A stretch of 64,000 bases of DNA, taken from IMG/VR virus record IMGVR_UViG_3300009026_000007, positions 24,520 to 88,519 of that record; one strand, written 5' to 3'. The stretch comes from a virus. Numbering within the stretch: position 1 is the stretch's first letter; every line of letters begins with the position of its first letter. Positions 39,473 to 48,728 of this stretch are shown piece by piece. The notes below the pieces were generated by a model. The model saw nothing but the letters and a program-made list of their open reading frames with translations, made no database searches and was not told where the DNA came from. Position numbers and translations under genes: made by a program.

Positions 39473-39546
39473 GGGTCTATAGTTCAGCCGGTTAGAACAG
39501 AGAACTCATAATTCTTTGGTCGTAAGTTCAAATCTTACTGGACCCA
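39473..39546 (+). tRNA. tRNA, anticodon CAT (Met, or Ile if lysidine-modified)
   Basis: Full cloverleaf by eye: acceptor GGGTCTA/TGGACCC, D arm GTTC/GAAC, anticodon stem GAGAA/TTCTT (one G-T) with loop CTCATAA, T arm GTAAG-TTCAAAT-CTTAC, discriminator A at 39546. CCA is not encoded (CCC follows). The first pair is G-C, so it is an elongator Met or a modified Ile tRNA and not an initiator. Confidence 0.9.
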
Positions 39547-39559
39547 CCCTACATTATAG

Positions 39560-39585
39560 TCAATTATATTCTTTGGTATAATTGA
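39560..39585 (+). terminator. Hairpin behind the tRNA
   Basis: TCAATTATA/TATAATTGA, 9 bp stem with loop TTCTTTGG; followed by TTCATTT, so a weak terminator or processing stem. Another hairpin AGCCTGT/ACAGGCT is at 39620-39644. Confidence 0.5.
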
Positions 39586-39697
39586 TTCATTTGAAAGCAG
39601 ATGAGGCTGTCCCACAAAAAGCCTGTGTTGTCTGTCTACAGGCTATAATCCCTCAGAACAAGAGACCTAAAATAAATATAATATAAGGTGTTAGTTA

Positions 39698-39967
39698 ATG
39701 ACCACAACAATCCCCGATTTAATCCTCAATGGTGTTGCATACCAAGATGTGTATGCACTTGCTGGCCTCGCACCCGGAACACCCCTTATTATTCAGAATA
39801 AATGTTCTGGTCAAGTAACCTTACAAATATCGGCAATAGCACCACCAGCATCAGATAAGGATGGTTATATTCTCTACCCTTATAAAAATGCTTATATTAA
39901 TGATGCTACGGAGGGCTTGTTTGCATTTGGTAAAGGCCGCATCCATGTTGCAGAGGATGTTTCCTGA
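39698..39967 (+). CDS. Small structural protein before the tail fibre, 89 aa
   Basis: TIPDLILNGVAYQDVYALAG start, IIQNKCSGQVTLQISAIAPP: reads like a beta-sandwich virion accessory protein. Directly followed by the tail fibre gene (overlap of one base), so a fibre-associated role is likely. Not recognised further. Confidence 0.66.
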   Translation: MTTTIPDLILNGVAYQDVYALAGLAPGTPLIIQNKCSGQVTLQISAIAPPASDKDGYILYPYKNAYINDATEGLFAFGKGRIHVAEDVS

Positions 39968-42120
39968 TGCCTATTACAGAATTTAAGAGTGGTAATTCCC
40001 CAAGACTTGGCCCACCTACAAACCTTTTTGATGGTGTAGATCAAGCAGCTTCTGTAGCCTTAAGGGATTCTTACTTCGCTGCCAACCCAGCTAAATTAGC
40101 AGTGTATAACAGTAATCCGGCCTATTTAATTCGTATGACATATAATGATTCTGGTAATCCAGTTGTCAAGTATATGTCTAGGGTTGCGGGAACTTGGGTA
40201 GACTACACTCCTGTTGTTCAAGGACTTCCCGGAGAAGTTGCTTCACTCCTTGGTGTACAAGTTGGTGAGATACCATTTAAGAAACTTGATGGTACGTTCT
40301 CCGGCTCAAACATGCGTGTCCTAGATGATGGTAGTATTCTAGCACCTCCCGGCTTCACTGTTGAAAGTGGGTCTGTCACCTTTGGTCAAGTGCTTACACT
40401 CTCTGAGATTAGTGGGTTCCTCGGGATAACTAACCATTTAAATGGTAATCAGTATACCCTGGTAGATTTTAGAACACCTACAGATTCAGCCTCGTCTGTA
40501 CCTCAAATATTCCATCTTATTGGCCCGGAATCTGAGTTTATTGCTCAGGGAACAGACAGTACAAATATCCCAGACAATCCACTGATCTTTCAGTATACGG
40601 TTCAAAATACAGCAAAAACAAATAAGCTTAAGTTTCGTACTTATTCAACGATGACTAATGTACGTATTAGGATTAGGCAGTTAAGTAATGGAGTGGTTGC
40701 TAAATACATACCATCCCAACAAGCTTGGGAAGAAGAGTTTGGTGGCGTTAATTGGGTATTAGGAGATAATATTTACGACCTAGGAGACACTCCACTTATC
40801 TTTAACGCTGGCACAATCATTGAGATTGAAATCAGAGCAGATATTGTCTCTTTAAAAGGTAATGCAAGTGAGATTCCTTATTTTACTGGAATTTTACAAG
40901 CCGGGGAATTTAGACAAGTAATCACTAATGCTGCCTATACTGCATCAGACATCAAGACAAAGCTTGAAACACTTTCTAGCCCTAATAAGCTCGCTAAAAC
41001 AGCCATTCAAGATGCTGTATTGAGTGTCAACGCAGGTACAGGTGATGTAGTCATTGGCAAATCTGATATTGGTTTAGGTAATGCTGATAATACGTCTGAT
41101 ATTAACAAACCCGTAAGTACAGCCCAGCAGACAGCTATCAACCTGTCTATGTCTAACCATTTGGTTGCTGGTGACCCACACCCTCAGTACACAACTCCTG
41201 CTGAAGCATCCGCCGCCGCGCCTGTTCAGACAGTCCAGGGTTTGACAGGTGCTGTTGTCTTAACAACTGCTAATATCACTGAGAGTGGGAATTTATACTA
41301 TTCAGACAGCAGAGTTACAAACTACCTTGTAACTAACGGCTACGTTACAAAATCTGCAAGCTCTGTTGGCTCTGGAAGTTCTATCTATAAACAAAATAAC
41401 TTAAATAATCTTGAGTTTAGAAGCCTTATAGGGACAGGTATTGCTTCTGTAACACAGAATGCAAATGACATCACTATCAACGTACCAGCAAATTCTATTA
41501 CAAGTGTGAATGGTCAAACGGGTGTTGTAGTTCTTAGTACAACAAATATTGCCGAAGGTACAAACCTCTACTATACAGATTCTCGTGTAGGGACTTACCT
41601 CACGTCTAATGGATACACTGTTAAGTCAATTAATAATGTAGGCACGGGTAGTAATATATACGCGGGTAATACAGCGGGATCGGTTACACTAAGAAGTATT
41701 ATTGGTACAGGTGGTGTGACAGCTACACAGAACGCCAACGATATTACACTGAGTACCCCAACGATCACAGGGGGCACTTACACCCCAACACTCACTAACG
41801 TTTCTGGCGTAACAACTTCTTCTGTTTCTTCTGCTCAATGGCAGCAAGTTGATGGTACAGTCACTGTAAGTGGGCAAATAACTATTGACCCAACTGGAGC
41901 AGGGGGAGGCACCTCTGTAAGTATTGGATTAAAACTTCCTGTAGCCTCTAACTTCGCTAACGCTAATGAATGCGCGGGTACTGCTGTTTCTCCAGGAATC
42001 GGGGGGCAATGTGGTGCAATCTTAGCTGATGCTGCAAACAACAGAGCAAACCTTCAATTCGTCTCTGTGTCTGGTTCAAGTCAAACTTGGTATTATCAAT
42101 ATACTTACAGAGTTATCTAA
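39967..42120 (+). CDS. Tail fibre protein, 717 aa
   Basis: Repeated fibre units: VQGLTGAVVLTTANITESGN with LYYSDSRV, and again VNGQTGVVVLSTTNIAEGTN with LYYTDSRV (about residues 420-540), a signature of trimeric tail fibres. The last 120 residues are a Gly/Ser/Thr-rich tip domain, GGTYTPTLTNVSGVTTSS to YYQYTYRVI, likely receptor-binding. The N-terminal 300 residues would attach to the tail. Confidence 0.82.
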   Translation: MPITEFKSGNSPRLGPPTNLFDGVDQAASVALRDSYFAANPAKLAVYNSNPAYLIRMTYNDSGNPVVKYMSRVAGTWVDYTPVVQGLPGEVASLLGVQVGEIPFKKLDGTFSGSNMRVLDDGSILAPPGFTVESGSVTFGQVLTLSEISGFLGITNHLNGNQYTLVDFRTPTDSASSVPQIFHLIGPESEFIAQGTDSTNIPDNPLIFQYTVQNTAKTNKLKFRTYSTMTNVRIRIRQLSNGVVAKYIPSQQAWEEEFGGVNWVLGDNIYDLGDTPLIFNAGTIIEIEIRADIVSLKGNASEIPYFTGILQAGEFRQVITNAAYTASDIKTKLETLSSPNKLAKTAIQDAVLSVNAGTGDVVIGKSDIGLGNADNTSDINKPVSTAQQTAINLSMSNHLVAGDPHPQYTTPAEASAAAPVQTVQGLTGAVVLTTANITESGNLYYSDSRVTNYLVTNGYVTKSASSVGSGSSIYKQNNLNNLEFRSLIGTGIASVTQNANDITINVPANSITSVNGQTGVVVLSTTNIAEGTNLYYTDSRVGTYLTSNGYTVKSINNVGTGSNIYAGNTAGSVTLRSIIGTGGVTATQNANDITLSTPTITGGTYTPTLTNVSGVTTSSVSSAQWQQVDGTVTVSGQITIDPTGAGGGTSVSIGLKLPVASNFANANECAGTAVSPGIGGQCGAILADAANNRANLQFVSVSGSSQTWYYQYTYRVI

Positions 42121-42159
42121 TACAAATACCTAAAACAATAAAAATAAGGTAGAAAGTGT

Positions 42160-42501
42160 ATGGCAGAGCACCTCAGTCCTTTTGTATGGAATACGGCGGG
42201 ACAGATGTTGGCCCCAATTATTTGGGTCGGAACTACCACTACAACAGGTGGAGTATGGAGTATTGACTACACGTCAGCAGGATTTATATCTGCCCCTTAT
42301 GTAGTCGCTACTACTCAACTGTCTTCTGCAAACGTTTATGATCGAAGTGCGGCAAGTCTAAGTACTGCACCTTCAACAACTACCGCCGCTGGGTATGGAG
42401 TTCGTTGGGCTAACTTGCTTGTACTAGGAGCAACTGCACGAAATGTACCAGATGGAACTGCCGTACAAGTAATTGCAATAGGTGAAACCTTCTCAGGTTA
42501 A
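42160..42501 (+). CDS. Virion/fibre tip protein, 113 aa
   Basis: Gly/Ser/Thr/Ala-rich beta protein (APIIWVGTTTTTGGVWSIDY). Place after the tail fibre suggests a second adhesin or a fibre accessory. Not recognised further. Confidence 0.6.
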   Translation: MAEHLSPFVWNTAGQMLAPIIWVGTTTTTGGVWSIDYTSAGFISAPYVVATTQLSSANVYDRSAASLSTAPSTTTAAGYGVRWANLLVLGATARNVPDGTAVQVIAIGETFSG

Positions 42502-42512
42502 GTTGTTTTACA

Positions 42513-42538
42513 AAGCTACTTTGAAATATAAGTAGCTT
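42513..42538 (+). terminator. Hairpin at the end of the fibre unit
   Basis: AAGCTACTT/AAGTAGCTT perfect 9 bp stem, 8 nt loop, followed by CAATAAAAT; no strong U run. A new promoter follows at 42572. Confidence 0.6.
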
Positions 42539-42571
42539 CAATAAAATAATTGAAATAAATATTCAAAAAGC

Positions 42572-42601
42572 TTGACAAACGACTCTTATGTAGCGTAATA
42601 T
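42572..42601 (+). promoter_or_regulatory. sigma70 promoter of the packaging/head unit
   Basis: TTGACA, 18 nt, TAATAT, before the GTG at 42636. Confidence 0.62.
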
Positions 42602-42635
42602 CTCTTTTATGAATTGAACATTAACGGAGAGAACT

Positions 42636-42998
42636 GTGAACGAGTATAAAGTATTAGTTACAGGTAATGATGGTATTGGCTACACATTCATGAAAAATGT
42701 GATTGAGCTGGCTAACATGGGCGCCACCCTTGAAGAAGGTAAAGTGCCAACAATGCGCTTCCCTTATTCAGCATGGATGTATTTGAAGACTGATAAGCTT
42801 ATGGAAAGTAAGCCAGGGTTTCAGTTTCAGATTATGCAGGAAAATTTCACTAAAGAACAGCTTGACGAGCTAGAGTGGTCAGAGTTCAAAGCTGTAGTTA
42901 AGAAGAAGCATGGTATTGGAGGTCGCGACCGTCAGGTTATGACTCAGCAGTATTTGAAAGCAAGTGGTCAAGTAGAATCTTCCAAGGAAGAAAAATAA
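42636..42998 (+). CDS. Hypothetical protein upstream of terminase, 120 aa
   Basis: MNEYKVLVTGNDGIGYTFMK start, helical basic end (GIGGRDRQVMTQQYLKASGQ). GTG start at 42636 after ACGGAGAG. It is the first gene of the packaging unit, where a small terminase may also stand, so it competes with the 38584 gene for that role. Not recognised. Confidence 0.62.
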   Translation: MNEYKVLVTGNDGIGYTFMKNVIELANMGATLEEGKVPTMRFPYSAWMYLKTDKLMESKPGFQFQIMQENFTKEQLDELEWSEFKAVVKKKHGIGGRDRQVMTQQYLKASGQVESSKEEK

Positions 42999-43110
42999 CA
43001 AGTTGTGTAAACGGCCTCTGCTATAAAGAATTCGGTGAACTATAATACCAAACATGAGGCTGTCTTGACGGCTGGCGAGGTGAGGCACCGTTTTACTTTG
43101 AGAATTAAAG

Positions 43111-43788
43111 ATGTTACTAGAAAGACCAAGAAAAGACTTAACTTCAAATCAATATACCAGACTTACTGTTATAGATTTCTCACACTTCCATATTCAACCT
43201 AGCGGACAAAGAAAAGCAGTTTGGAATTGTCTGTGTGAGTGCGGAAATCAGGTGAAAGTTAGTCACTCTAACCTTGTTTCTGATCACACTCAAAGTTGTG
43301 GATGTCTTAAGCAAGAAAGAATAACAAAGCATGGTATGTCAGATACTACAGAGTACAGATCGTACCGTGAAATGAAAAACCGGTGCACTAACGAAAATGA
43401 TACAGCTTATAGTTATTACGGAGAACGTGGAATTAAAATCTGTGATCGTTGGTTAGAAGATATGCCTGCTGGATTTAATAACTTTTATCAAGATTTAGGA
43501 CCATGCCCTCAAGGTATGTCTCTAGAACGTATAGAAGTTGAAGGAGATTATACTCCTGAGAATTGTAAGTGGGAAACTGACAGTATGCAGTCCTACAACA
43601 CAAGAATTAAGTCTCATAATACTTCGGGTCGAACTGGAGTTGGTTGGGATAACGCTAAGAATAAGTGGCTTGCTCAGATCGGTTATTTGGGTAAAGTTAT
43701 CTTTCTTGGTAGATATTTTTCTTTTGATGAAGCGGTTTCAGCTAGAGAAAAGGCTGAGATAAAGTATTTTGGACGAACCAAAGAGTGA
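43111..43788 (+). CDS. HNH-AP2 homing endonuclease, 225 aa
   Basis: N-terminal zinc part (CLCECG...SCGCLKQE), an HNH core (YYGERGIKICDRWLEDMP... SLERIEVEGDYTPENCKW) and a C-terminal AP2 unit (GRTGVGWDNAKNKWLAQIG). This three-part plan is common in phage homing endonucleases. It stands free between the 42636 gene and the large terminase gene and has a leader with small hairpins. The next gene starts 41 bp after its end. Confidence 0.88.
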   Translation: MLLERPRKDLTSNQYTRLTVIDFSHFHIQPSGQRKAVWNCLCECGNQVKVSHSNLVSDHTQSCGCLKQERITKHGMSDTTEYRSYREMKNRCTNENDTAYSYYGERGIKICDRWLEDMPAGFNNFYQDLGPCPQGMSLERIEVEGDYTPENCKWETDSMQSYNTRIKSHNTSGRTGVGWDNAKNKWLAQIGYLGKVIFLGRYFSFDEAVSAREKAEIKYFGRTKE

Positions 43789-43792
43789 TGTT

Positions 43793-43825
43793 ATTCCCTC
43801 TAGGTTATAATTATTTAGAGGGAAT
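43793..43825 (+). promoter_or_regulatory. Hairpin covering the large terminase ribosome site
   Basis: ATTCCCTCTA (43793-43802) pairs perfectly with TAGAGGGAAT (43816-43825). The 3' arm holds the GAGGG ribosome site of the GTG at 43830. The loop contains TATAAT (43806-43811) without a clear -35. Terminase translation could be held down in read-through RNA. Confidence 0.55.
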
Positions 43826-43829
43826 TTAA

Positions 43830-45305
43830 GTGGCAGATAATGTAATTGCCCCAGCGAGCCGCCCTCAAGCCATGTTTCTGTCAACTCCTGATTGGGTTGA
43901 TATTTGTTTCTACGGTGGTCAAGCTGGGGGCGGCAAGACTTGGGCAGGACTTGCTCATCACGCTAAGTACATGCACGATCCTCTTTATAGGGGATTGACG
44001 CTTCGAAGAACAACCCCAATGTTACTTAAACCCGGCGCTGTTTGGGATGAAGCAAAACAGTTATACAAGTTACTAGACCCCGATTGTCGTGTAAGAATTA
44101 AAGATTTGAAAATCATTGCTAGTTCAGATGCCGAGATATTCTTTTCGCACTTTGAGCGTGTTGATGATACTGACAACTTTCAAGGTGCACAAATCTCCAG
44201 CTGTGTAATGGAGGAATTGTGTCAGTTCGAAGAATCTCAGTTTAACTATATACTATCTCGTTTGCGTACTAAGGCTAATATGAAGCCTAACATGCGAGCA
44301 ACGATGAACCCAGATCCAGATTCTTGGGTAAGGAAGTATGTTGATTGGTATCTTTATCCAGAAGGTCATGAATTATTTGGAAGACCTGACCCAGCCAAAC
44401 AAGGTGTCATTAGGTGGTTTGTTCGACTTGATAATGAATTGTACTGGGGAGAAAGTAAAGAAGATTTAGAACAACGTCATCCAGATCTTGTTCCGCTATC
44501 TTTCAGGTTTATTTCTGCTTCGGTCTACGATAACCCGCACATTGAAAAGAGTTACATTGCATTCTTGCAAGGTCTTCCCCGTGTAGAAAAAGAAATTCTT
44601 TTGCACGGCAATTGGGAGGCAAGGCCAGAAGGTCAAGGTCTTATAAAACGTGAGTGGTTCAAAGAAGAAGATCAGGAACCAGCATGGTGTGATATTGTTA
44701 AAACAGTACGGGCCTATGACGTAGCGGGTACGCTTAAGTCTTCTGACAGTGCTTACGATCCAGATTACACAGCCTGTATTAAGATTTCAAAGATGAAAGA
44801 TGGCACTTACTTCATTCACGATATTCAAAGAACACGTATTCGTTTTGGTGATTGGAAAGCCTTCATCCTAGAAAATGCACAAAGGGATGGTAATAAAGTA
44901 GATATTGTTTTACCACTAGATCCTAATCCCGCGTCAAAAGCAGCCACGACAATGTTAGCAAGAGAAATCTCAGCGGAAGGGTTCTTTGTGAGAACTATGC
45001 GTGCGAATTCTAGCAAAGTAGACAGGTTCCGCCCATTCGCGTCTATGTGTATGAATGGTGGTATCCGCATTCTAAGGAACTGCGGGACAGACTTTGAAAA
45101 CAAAGTATTCAGTGAGCTTGGCTTCTTTTACAAGGAGTTGGAGACATTCACAGGAGAAAGGAAGTCTGGAAAAAATGGTCATGATGATCTTGTCGATGTT
45201 TGCAGTGATGGCTTTATGATATTAGCACAGAAACAGATTATTCCAAACTTTACCGCAGCGCTTAAAGCTGCAAACCTAACTAAACCAAATCTATTTACCC
45301 AATAG
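43830..45305 (+). CDS. Terminase large subunit, 491 aa
   Basis: Walker A GGQAGGGKTWAG at about residues 31-42, Walker B-like SSCVMEEL at about 123-130, and the nuclease part with DVAGTLKSSDSAYDPDY (about 300) and GHDDLVDVCSDG near the end. This is the ATP-driven packaging motor and head-filling nuclease. GTG start at 43830. Downstream portal gene starts 8 bp after the stop. Confidence 0.93.
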   Translation: MADNVIAPASRPQAMFLSTPDWVDICFYGGQAGGGKTWAGLAHHAKYMHDPLYRGLTLRRTTPMLLKPGAVWDEAKQLYKLLDPDCRVRIKDLKIIASSDAEIFFSHFERVDDTDNFQGAQISSCVMEELCQFEESQFNYILSRLRTKANMKPNMRATMNPDPDSWVRKYVDWYLYPEGHELFGRPDPAKQGVIRWFVRLDNELYWGESKEDLEQRHPDLVPLSFRFISASVYDNPHIEKSYIAFLQGLPRVEKEILLHGNWEARPEGQGLIKREWFKEEDQEPAWCDIVKTVRAYDVAGTLKSSDSAYDPDYTACIKISKMKDGTYFIHDIQRTRIRFGDWKAFILENAQRDGNKVDIVLPLDPNPASKAATTMLAREISAEGFFVRTMRANSSKVDRFRPFASMCMNGGIRILRNCGTDFENKVFSELGFFYKELETFTGERKSGKNGHDDLVDVCSDGFMILAQKQIIPNFTAALKAANLTKPNLFTQ

Positions 45306-45313
45306 GAGATTAC

Positions 45314-46807
45314 ATGGCTGTAGACACAGAAGTCTCCTTGGAAAGTGGAGATAATGAAACTCCAACGCTGACTATGGGCGAGACTGGTTTTACTGGTTTG
45401 CTAACGCTTTCAGGCCAAGTGATGGAAGAATGTTCTCACGAGCTTCGTTGGCCTGAAGCAATCAATACCTATAAGCGTATGGCAAAAGATGGGGCTATTG
45501 CTCCAGCCCTAGAACTTGTAGAGATGATGATTGCACGGGTGCCCTGGACTGTAAAGATTCCTGAAGGTTACGAAGAACAACTTAAAGATAAAGCAAACTT
45601 TGTTCGTCAATGTATTAATGACATGGACCAAGATTTCCAAAGCTTTATTAAACAAGTGGTGTCTTACAATCGTTACGGTTTTTCAGTGCACGAAAAGGTA
45701 TTTAGATATCGACTGAAAGAAAAGGGTAGTAAGTATAACGATGGTTTGATTGGCATTAAGAAGCTTCCAATCCGTTCTCAGGATAGTATTGAACGTTGGT
45801 ACTGGAAGAACAATGGTCGTGAGCTTGCTGGTTGCATTCAAAATGTGATGTTGCCTGGTACAGAAAGCTCTAATGGATGGGATTTCGTATCAACATCCAG
45901 CAACCAGACAATGGAGAAGAAGATTCCTCGTAAGAAGTTCCTCCTTTTCAGAAATAATCCGCTGAAGGACTCACCCTGCGGAACTTCACCACTTAATGGT
46001 GCATGGCAGGCTTGGAAATATAAGCAAGCCTATCAAGAAAGTGAAGCTATCGCCGTAGCTCAGGATTCGAACGGCTTCAAAGTATTATACATCCCACCGG
46101 AGTATATGACTACTGATGCTTCTGAAGATAAGAAAGAGGCTTTCGAAGAGTACAAGAAAATCTTGTCCAACATGCACCAAGCGAAACAATCCGGTGTGAT
46201 TCTTCCGCTTCTTATTGACCAAGACGGTAATAAGATGTTCGAACTTAAATTCGAATCCATCACTGGTCAGAAGTCTTACGATACTAATGCTATTATCAAT
46301 CGATACACTTCTGAGATTCTGACAGCATTATTCGCTGATTTCTTGTCTCTTGGTAGTAACGGCAGTGGTAGCTTCTCTCTTGCAGAGTCTAAGATTAGTG
46401 TTGTAGAGATGGCAATCCAATCTAAGTTGGATGAAATCAAGTCCCAATTGAACCATGACCTCATTAAGCAATTGTTTGAGTTGAATGGTTGGGACACTGA
46501 TGTTCTTCCTTATCTAGATTATGGTTCCGTAGGTACTGAGTCTCTTGATGAGCTCGGTAAGTTTATCCAACGTGTGTCTGCAACCGGCAACCTTCCGAAA
46601 GTTCCTGAAGTTATCAACTGGATCATGAAAGCTGCTGATATCCCTTATCGTGTGGATCTTGGTTTGTCTACAGAGGATCTTACAAAGATTCTTTCTCCAG
46701 ACACATCGGCATCAGGTTCTGGTATGGTCGAGGGCCTGAACAATGGTACTGGATCTTCAGATGGTAGCTCAGGCGACTCTTCCACATCAAATAACGAAAA
46801 CGTTTAG
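45314..46807 (+). CDS. Portal protein, DUF935/Mu gp29-like, 497 aa
   Basis: ALELVEMMIARVPWTVKIPE, FIKQVVSYNRYGFSVHEKVF and GTSPLNGAWQAWKYKQAYQE follow the Mu gp29 (DUF935) portal pattern. Gly/Ser-rich C-terminus (SGSGMVEGLNNGTGSSDGSS). It forms the ring at one head vertex through which DNA enters. Position between terminase and protease agrees. Confidence 0.86.
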   Translation: MAVDTEVSLESGDNETPTLTMGETGFTGLLTLSGQVMEECSHELRWPEAINTYKRMAKDGAIAPALELVEMMIARVPWTVKIPEGYEEQLKDKANFVRQCINDMDQDFQSFIKQVVSYNRYGFSVHEKVFRYRLKEKGSKYNDGLIGIKKLPIRSQDSIERWYWKNNGRELAGCIQNVMLPGTESSNGWDFVSTSSNQTMEKKIPRKKFLLFRNNPLKDSPCGTSPLNGAWQAWKYKQAYQESEAIAVAQDSNGFKVLYIPPEYMTTDASEDKKEAFEEYKKILSNMHQAKQSGVILPLLIDQDGNKMFELKFESITGQKSYDTNAIINRYTSEILTALFADFLSLGSNGSGSFSLAESKISVVEMAIQSKLDEIKSQLNHDLIKQLFELNGWDTDVLPYLDYGSVGTESLDELGKFIQRVSATGNLPKVPEVINWIMKAADIPYRVDLGLSTEDLTKILSPDTSASGSGMVEGLNNGTGSSDGSSGDSSTSNNENV

Positions 46808-46815
46808 GAGGCTGT

Positions 46816-48180
46816 ATGGCCCACAGTCTTCTCAGACTGAAAGAAAAGATTTGTAATACTCCTCACTTGATGCATCCTGCATCCTTTGAAATTGTTATTC
46901 AATATCTTAACGAACGAAATAGCGAAGACTTTAAACTGGATACAGCAGTTGAAGATAATCGTGAAAGCAATTCCCGATATTCTTTTAACAAAGATATTGG
47001 GGTTGCTGTTATGAACATTGATGGACCACTTAGTTATAAGCCAGTCACTATGATGGGTTTTGATTGTGGTGGTGCATCTTATCAGCAGATTAAAGAAGAC
47101 TTTACCTACCTTGTAGACAGTGGTGCAAAGACTATTGCATTTAGTGTCTCTAGTGGTGGTGGCGAAGCCTTCCAGATGATGCCAACTGCTAATTACATGC
47201 GTAAATTAGCTACTGAAAACGACGTTCGTATCATTACCTATGTAGATGGTCTATCCGCTTCAGCAGCCTATGGTTTGTCTGTAATTGCTGATGAATTGAT
47301 CATGGCTCCAAGCTCAGAAGTTGGTAGTGTTGGTGTTCTGGTTCGTTTAATGAACGATTCCAAAGCACTTGAGAAAGAGGGTTATGAACGCACCTTTATT
47401 TCTGCTGGTGACGATAAGATTCCATTTGACGCTGACGGTAGTTTCCGTAAAGAATTCTTGGAAGATATTCAAGGTAAAGTTGACACACTTTACGAAGAGT
47501 TTACTGGGTTTGTTGCAGAACATCGCAACTTATCAGTAGAAGCAGTGAAGTCCACACAGGCGCGTACCTTCTTACCAAAAGAAGCTATTGAGCTTGGACT
47601 AGCTGACCGTGTTATGACTCTTGAAGAGTTTTACACACATTTGGCTGATACAGCTCAAAAACAAGAAGGTGGTATGTTAAAAACCAAACTGTTTACCCAA
47701 TTTAATAAAACCGAGGAAACTCTAGAAATGACTCAACTTGCCGAACTGCAAGGCGAGCTTACCCAAGCTCATGAACAACTTCAGGCCGCTCAATTGAGTG
47801 TTTCTGATGTTACTTCTAAATTCGAAGCTGCTGCTTTGCTTCTTGCTGAAAAAGAAACCCTGCTCACTCAAGCACAAGAGCAAGTTGCTCAATTGGTTGC
47901 GGATAAAGAAGGTATGAAACTCACCAGTCGCAAGACTGCTCTTGCCGCTGTTATGTCCGCTGACAAAGTAGAGGCTGTGTCCAGTTCCCTCTCTAGCCTC
48001 GACGACAGCGCATTTGAAACCGTTCTGAGTGGTTTTGCTGCACAGAAACAAGCTCTTGAAGCATCCGATATGTTTACAGAACTTGGCGACCAAGGTACAG
48101 AAGTAGTTCCTGAAGCTAAAGCTTCTAAGTCTAAAGATGTTACCGAAGACCTTATCAAACAAAAACTAGGTTTGAAATAA
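46816..48180 (+). CDS. S49 head maturation protease with scaffold-like C-terminus, 454 aa
   Basis: VSSGGGEAFQMMP and GLSASAAYGLSVIAD (catalytic Ser at about residue 155) with APSSEVGSVGVL fit SppA/S49-type phage proteases. From about residue 300 the sequence becomes a long Gln/Glu/Ala-rich helix (LAELQGELTQAHEQLQAAQL), a scaffold-type coiled coil. An internal ATG at 47728 with GAGGA upstream could make the scaffold alone, as in lambda C/Nu3. Confidence 0.9.
   Translation: MAHSLLRLKEKICNTPHLMHPASFEIVIQYLNERNSEDFKLDTAVEDNRESNSRYSFNKDIGVAVMNIDGPLSYKPVTMMGFDCGGASYQQIKEDFTYLVDSGAKTIAFSVSSGGGEAFQMMPTANYMRKLATENDVRIITYVDGLSASAAYGLSVIADELIMAPSSEVGSVGVLVRLMNDSKALEKEGYERTFISAGDDKIPFDADGSFRKEFLEDIQGKVDTLYEEFTGFVAEHRNLSVEAVKSTQARTFLPKEAIELGLADRVMTLEEFYTHLADTAQKQEGGMLKTKLFTQFNKTEETLEMTQLAELQGELTQAHEQLQAAQLSVSDVTSKFEAAALLLAEKETLLTQAQEQVAQLVADKEGMKLTSRKTALAAVMSADKVEAVSSSLSSLDDSAFETVLSGFAAQKQALEASDMFTELGDQGTEVVPEAKASKSKDVTEDLIKQKLGLK
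47728..48180 (+). CDS. Possible internal scaffold protein, 150 aa
   Basis: In-frame restart MTQLAELQGELTQAHEQLQ inside the protease gene, 10 nt after GAGGA, covering just the coiled-coil part. Nested scaffolds are known in lambda-like heads; use of this start is inferred. Confidence 0.42.
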   Translation: MTQLAELQGELTQAHEQLQAAQLSVSDVTSKFEAAALLLAEKETLLTQAQEQVAQLVADKEGMKLTSRKTALAAVMSADKVEAVSSSLSSLDDSAFETVLSGFAAQKQALEASDMFTELGDQGTEVVPEAKASKSKDVTEDLIKQKLGLK

Positions 48181-48219
48181 TTAACCTTAGCTAATCTCTC
48201 TATTTTAAAGGAATCAAAT

Positions 48220-48684
48220 ATGCCTTTCGTTGCTGAAACTTTCACCCAACGCTTCTCTGATCTTGTTGTGCATGAGCTTGACCCATCTGTTGGTTATAGC
48301 CGTCGTGACCTCAACGTCACCCCAATCACTCCAGCTATTCGTATGGGTACTGTAGTTTATCGCGCTAAGTCTGCTGACCTGACTGCTGCTTGGACCGTAC
48401 TGGCCTCGGATACTCCTCTGGTTCTGACCAATGAATTCGCCGTTGTTTATGGCGATCATTTCTCATTCAATCCTTCGTTCGTTCCCCGTGCAATTGCCGC
48501 TAACCGTTATAACGCTGTTGGTTTTGTTGGTACTTCGGGTGCTCTGCAACTGAAAGAATACTACATCAAACAAGTTGCTAAGTCTACCGCTGCCACTGGT
48601 GGTGCTGATTTGACTGATGCTCAAGTTGAAACCCTCAAAGGTTTGCTTGAACAGCAAGGCATCCAAGTACTTAAAACAGTTTAA
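48220..48684 (+). CDS. Head decoration-type protein, 154 aa
   Basis: Small beta-rich protein between protease and capsid genes, the place of head decoration proteins in lambda-like heads. FTQRFSDLVVHELDPSVGYS start; short C-terminal helix DAQVETLKGLLEQQG. Codons are more GC-rich than average here, as in the capsid gene, suggesting high expression. Confidence 0.7.
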   Translation: MPFVAETFTQRFSDLVVHELDPSVGYSRRDLNVTPITPAIRMGTVVYRAKSADLTAAWTVLASDTPLVLTNEFAVVYGDHFSFNPSFVPRAIAANRYNAVGFVGTSGALQLKEYYIKQVAKSTAATGGADLTDAQVETLKGLLEQQGIQVLKTV

Positions 48685-48728
48685 GCGACTGTTTAACAAA
48701 CTCTCTAAGCTAAGGAAACATAAATAAT

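Noticed and set aside
42636-42998. Naming it small terminase subunit
   Set aside because: Position fits, but no helix-turn-helix or oligomer pattern is clear and the 38584 gene competes; left unnamed.
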